Assembly: GCA_002452295.1 (NCBI GenBank)
Contig: DKEX01000045.1
Location: 10,541-15,669, forward strand
Direction: 5' to 3'
Length of the DNA: 5,129 nucleotides
From: Firmicutes bacterium UBA6811
GTDB lineage: Bacteria > Bacillota > SHA-98 > UBA4971
How positions within the stretch are numbered: position 1 is the first letter of the stretch; each line of letters opens with the position of its first letter. The position numbers and the translations under genes were made by a program. The notes under the pieces were generated by a model, which had not been told where the DNA came from, ran no database searches, and saw only the letters and a program-made list of their open reading frames with translations. Shown piece by piece: positions 5,036 to 5,129 of the stretch.

Positions 5036-5129
5036 ATGAGGATAATCGCGGATCTACATGTGCACACAGTGGCAAGCGGACACGCGTACAGCACCGTCCC
5101 GGAACTTGCTAAGTGAGGGTGCAAAAATG
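5036..5129 (+). CDS. PHP-domain metallohydrolase (YcdX-type), 5' end only, frame broken after 26 codons
   Basis: The window ends inside this gene. The visible start reads MRIIADLHVHTVASGHAYST and continues VPELAK before a TGA at 5114-5116. DLHVHT is the first metal-binding motif of the PHP superfamily. With HAYST it closely follows the start of E. coli YcdX (DLHMHTVASTHAYST), whose corresponding three histidines (here H8, H10, H16) bind zinc. YcdX-type PHP proteins are hydrolases acting on phosphate compounds; the substrate here is unknown. If one base is dropped at 5114, the reading continues EGAKM, which keeps the family spacing to the next glycine-containing segment. The TGA is therefore best read as a frameshift by mutation or a sequencing error near a contig edge, not a true end. 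AAGGAGG at 5015-5021 lies about 14 nt before the ATG, slightly long but strong. Confidence 0.75.

Overview
The window is GC-rich bacterial chromosome. It looks like a Bacillota-type or otherwise deep-branching carbohydrate degrader. The grounds are strong AGGAGG-type ribosome binding sites, a LacI-family regulator, and a CUT1 sugar ABC transporter with no ATPase gene in view. The solute-binding protein has an ordinary signal peptide with no lipobox cysteine. That would be unusual for a monoderm Firmicute and would fit a diderm lineage. The assignment is an inference, because no marker gene is present.

Almost everything is on the minus strand. Read in the direction of transcription, the order is: a LacI-family repressor (4511 to 3498); an 81-nt gap holding an operator-like site; a MalF-like permease with a GTG start (3416 to 2457); a MalG-like permease 7 nt further on (2449 to 1535); a 229-nt gap with short repeats and a possible secondary promoter; and a family 1 sugar-binding protein (1305 to 40). 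The first 39 bases run downstream of the binding protein and end in a possible start codon for the next gene.

On the plus strand, the last 94 bases hold the first codons of a YcdX-type PHP-domain metallohydrolase (from 5036). Its frame is broken by a TGA after 26 codons, and removing one base would restore the expected family spacing.

Between the repressor and the PHP gene lie 524 nt with no convincing gene. They hold a likely repressor promoter overlapped by an operator-like 16-mer, two further ATCGAT-centred sites, a cre-like palindrome, and a cluster of strong inverted repeats. The same 16-mer, GTGTCTATCGATGTCA, occurs once upstream of lacI and once upstream of the first permease gene. 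The simplest model is that the repressor controls its own gene and the transporter genes, and that its sugar ligand relieves repression. The ATPase would be supplied from elsewhere, as in many CUT1 systems that share an MsmK/UgpC-type subunit. The substrate cannot be told from this sequence.

This is mostly a familiar sugar-uptake operon. I found no convincing undescribed system. The points most worth a second look are the operator set, the inverted-repeat cluster, and the frameshifted PHP start.
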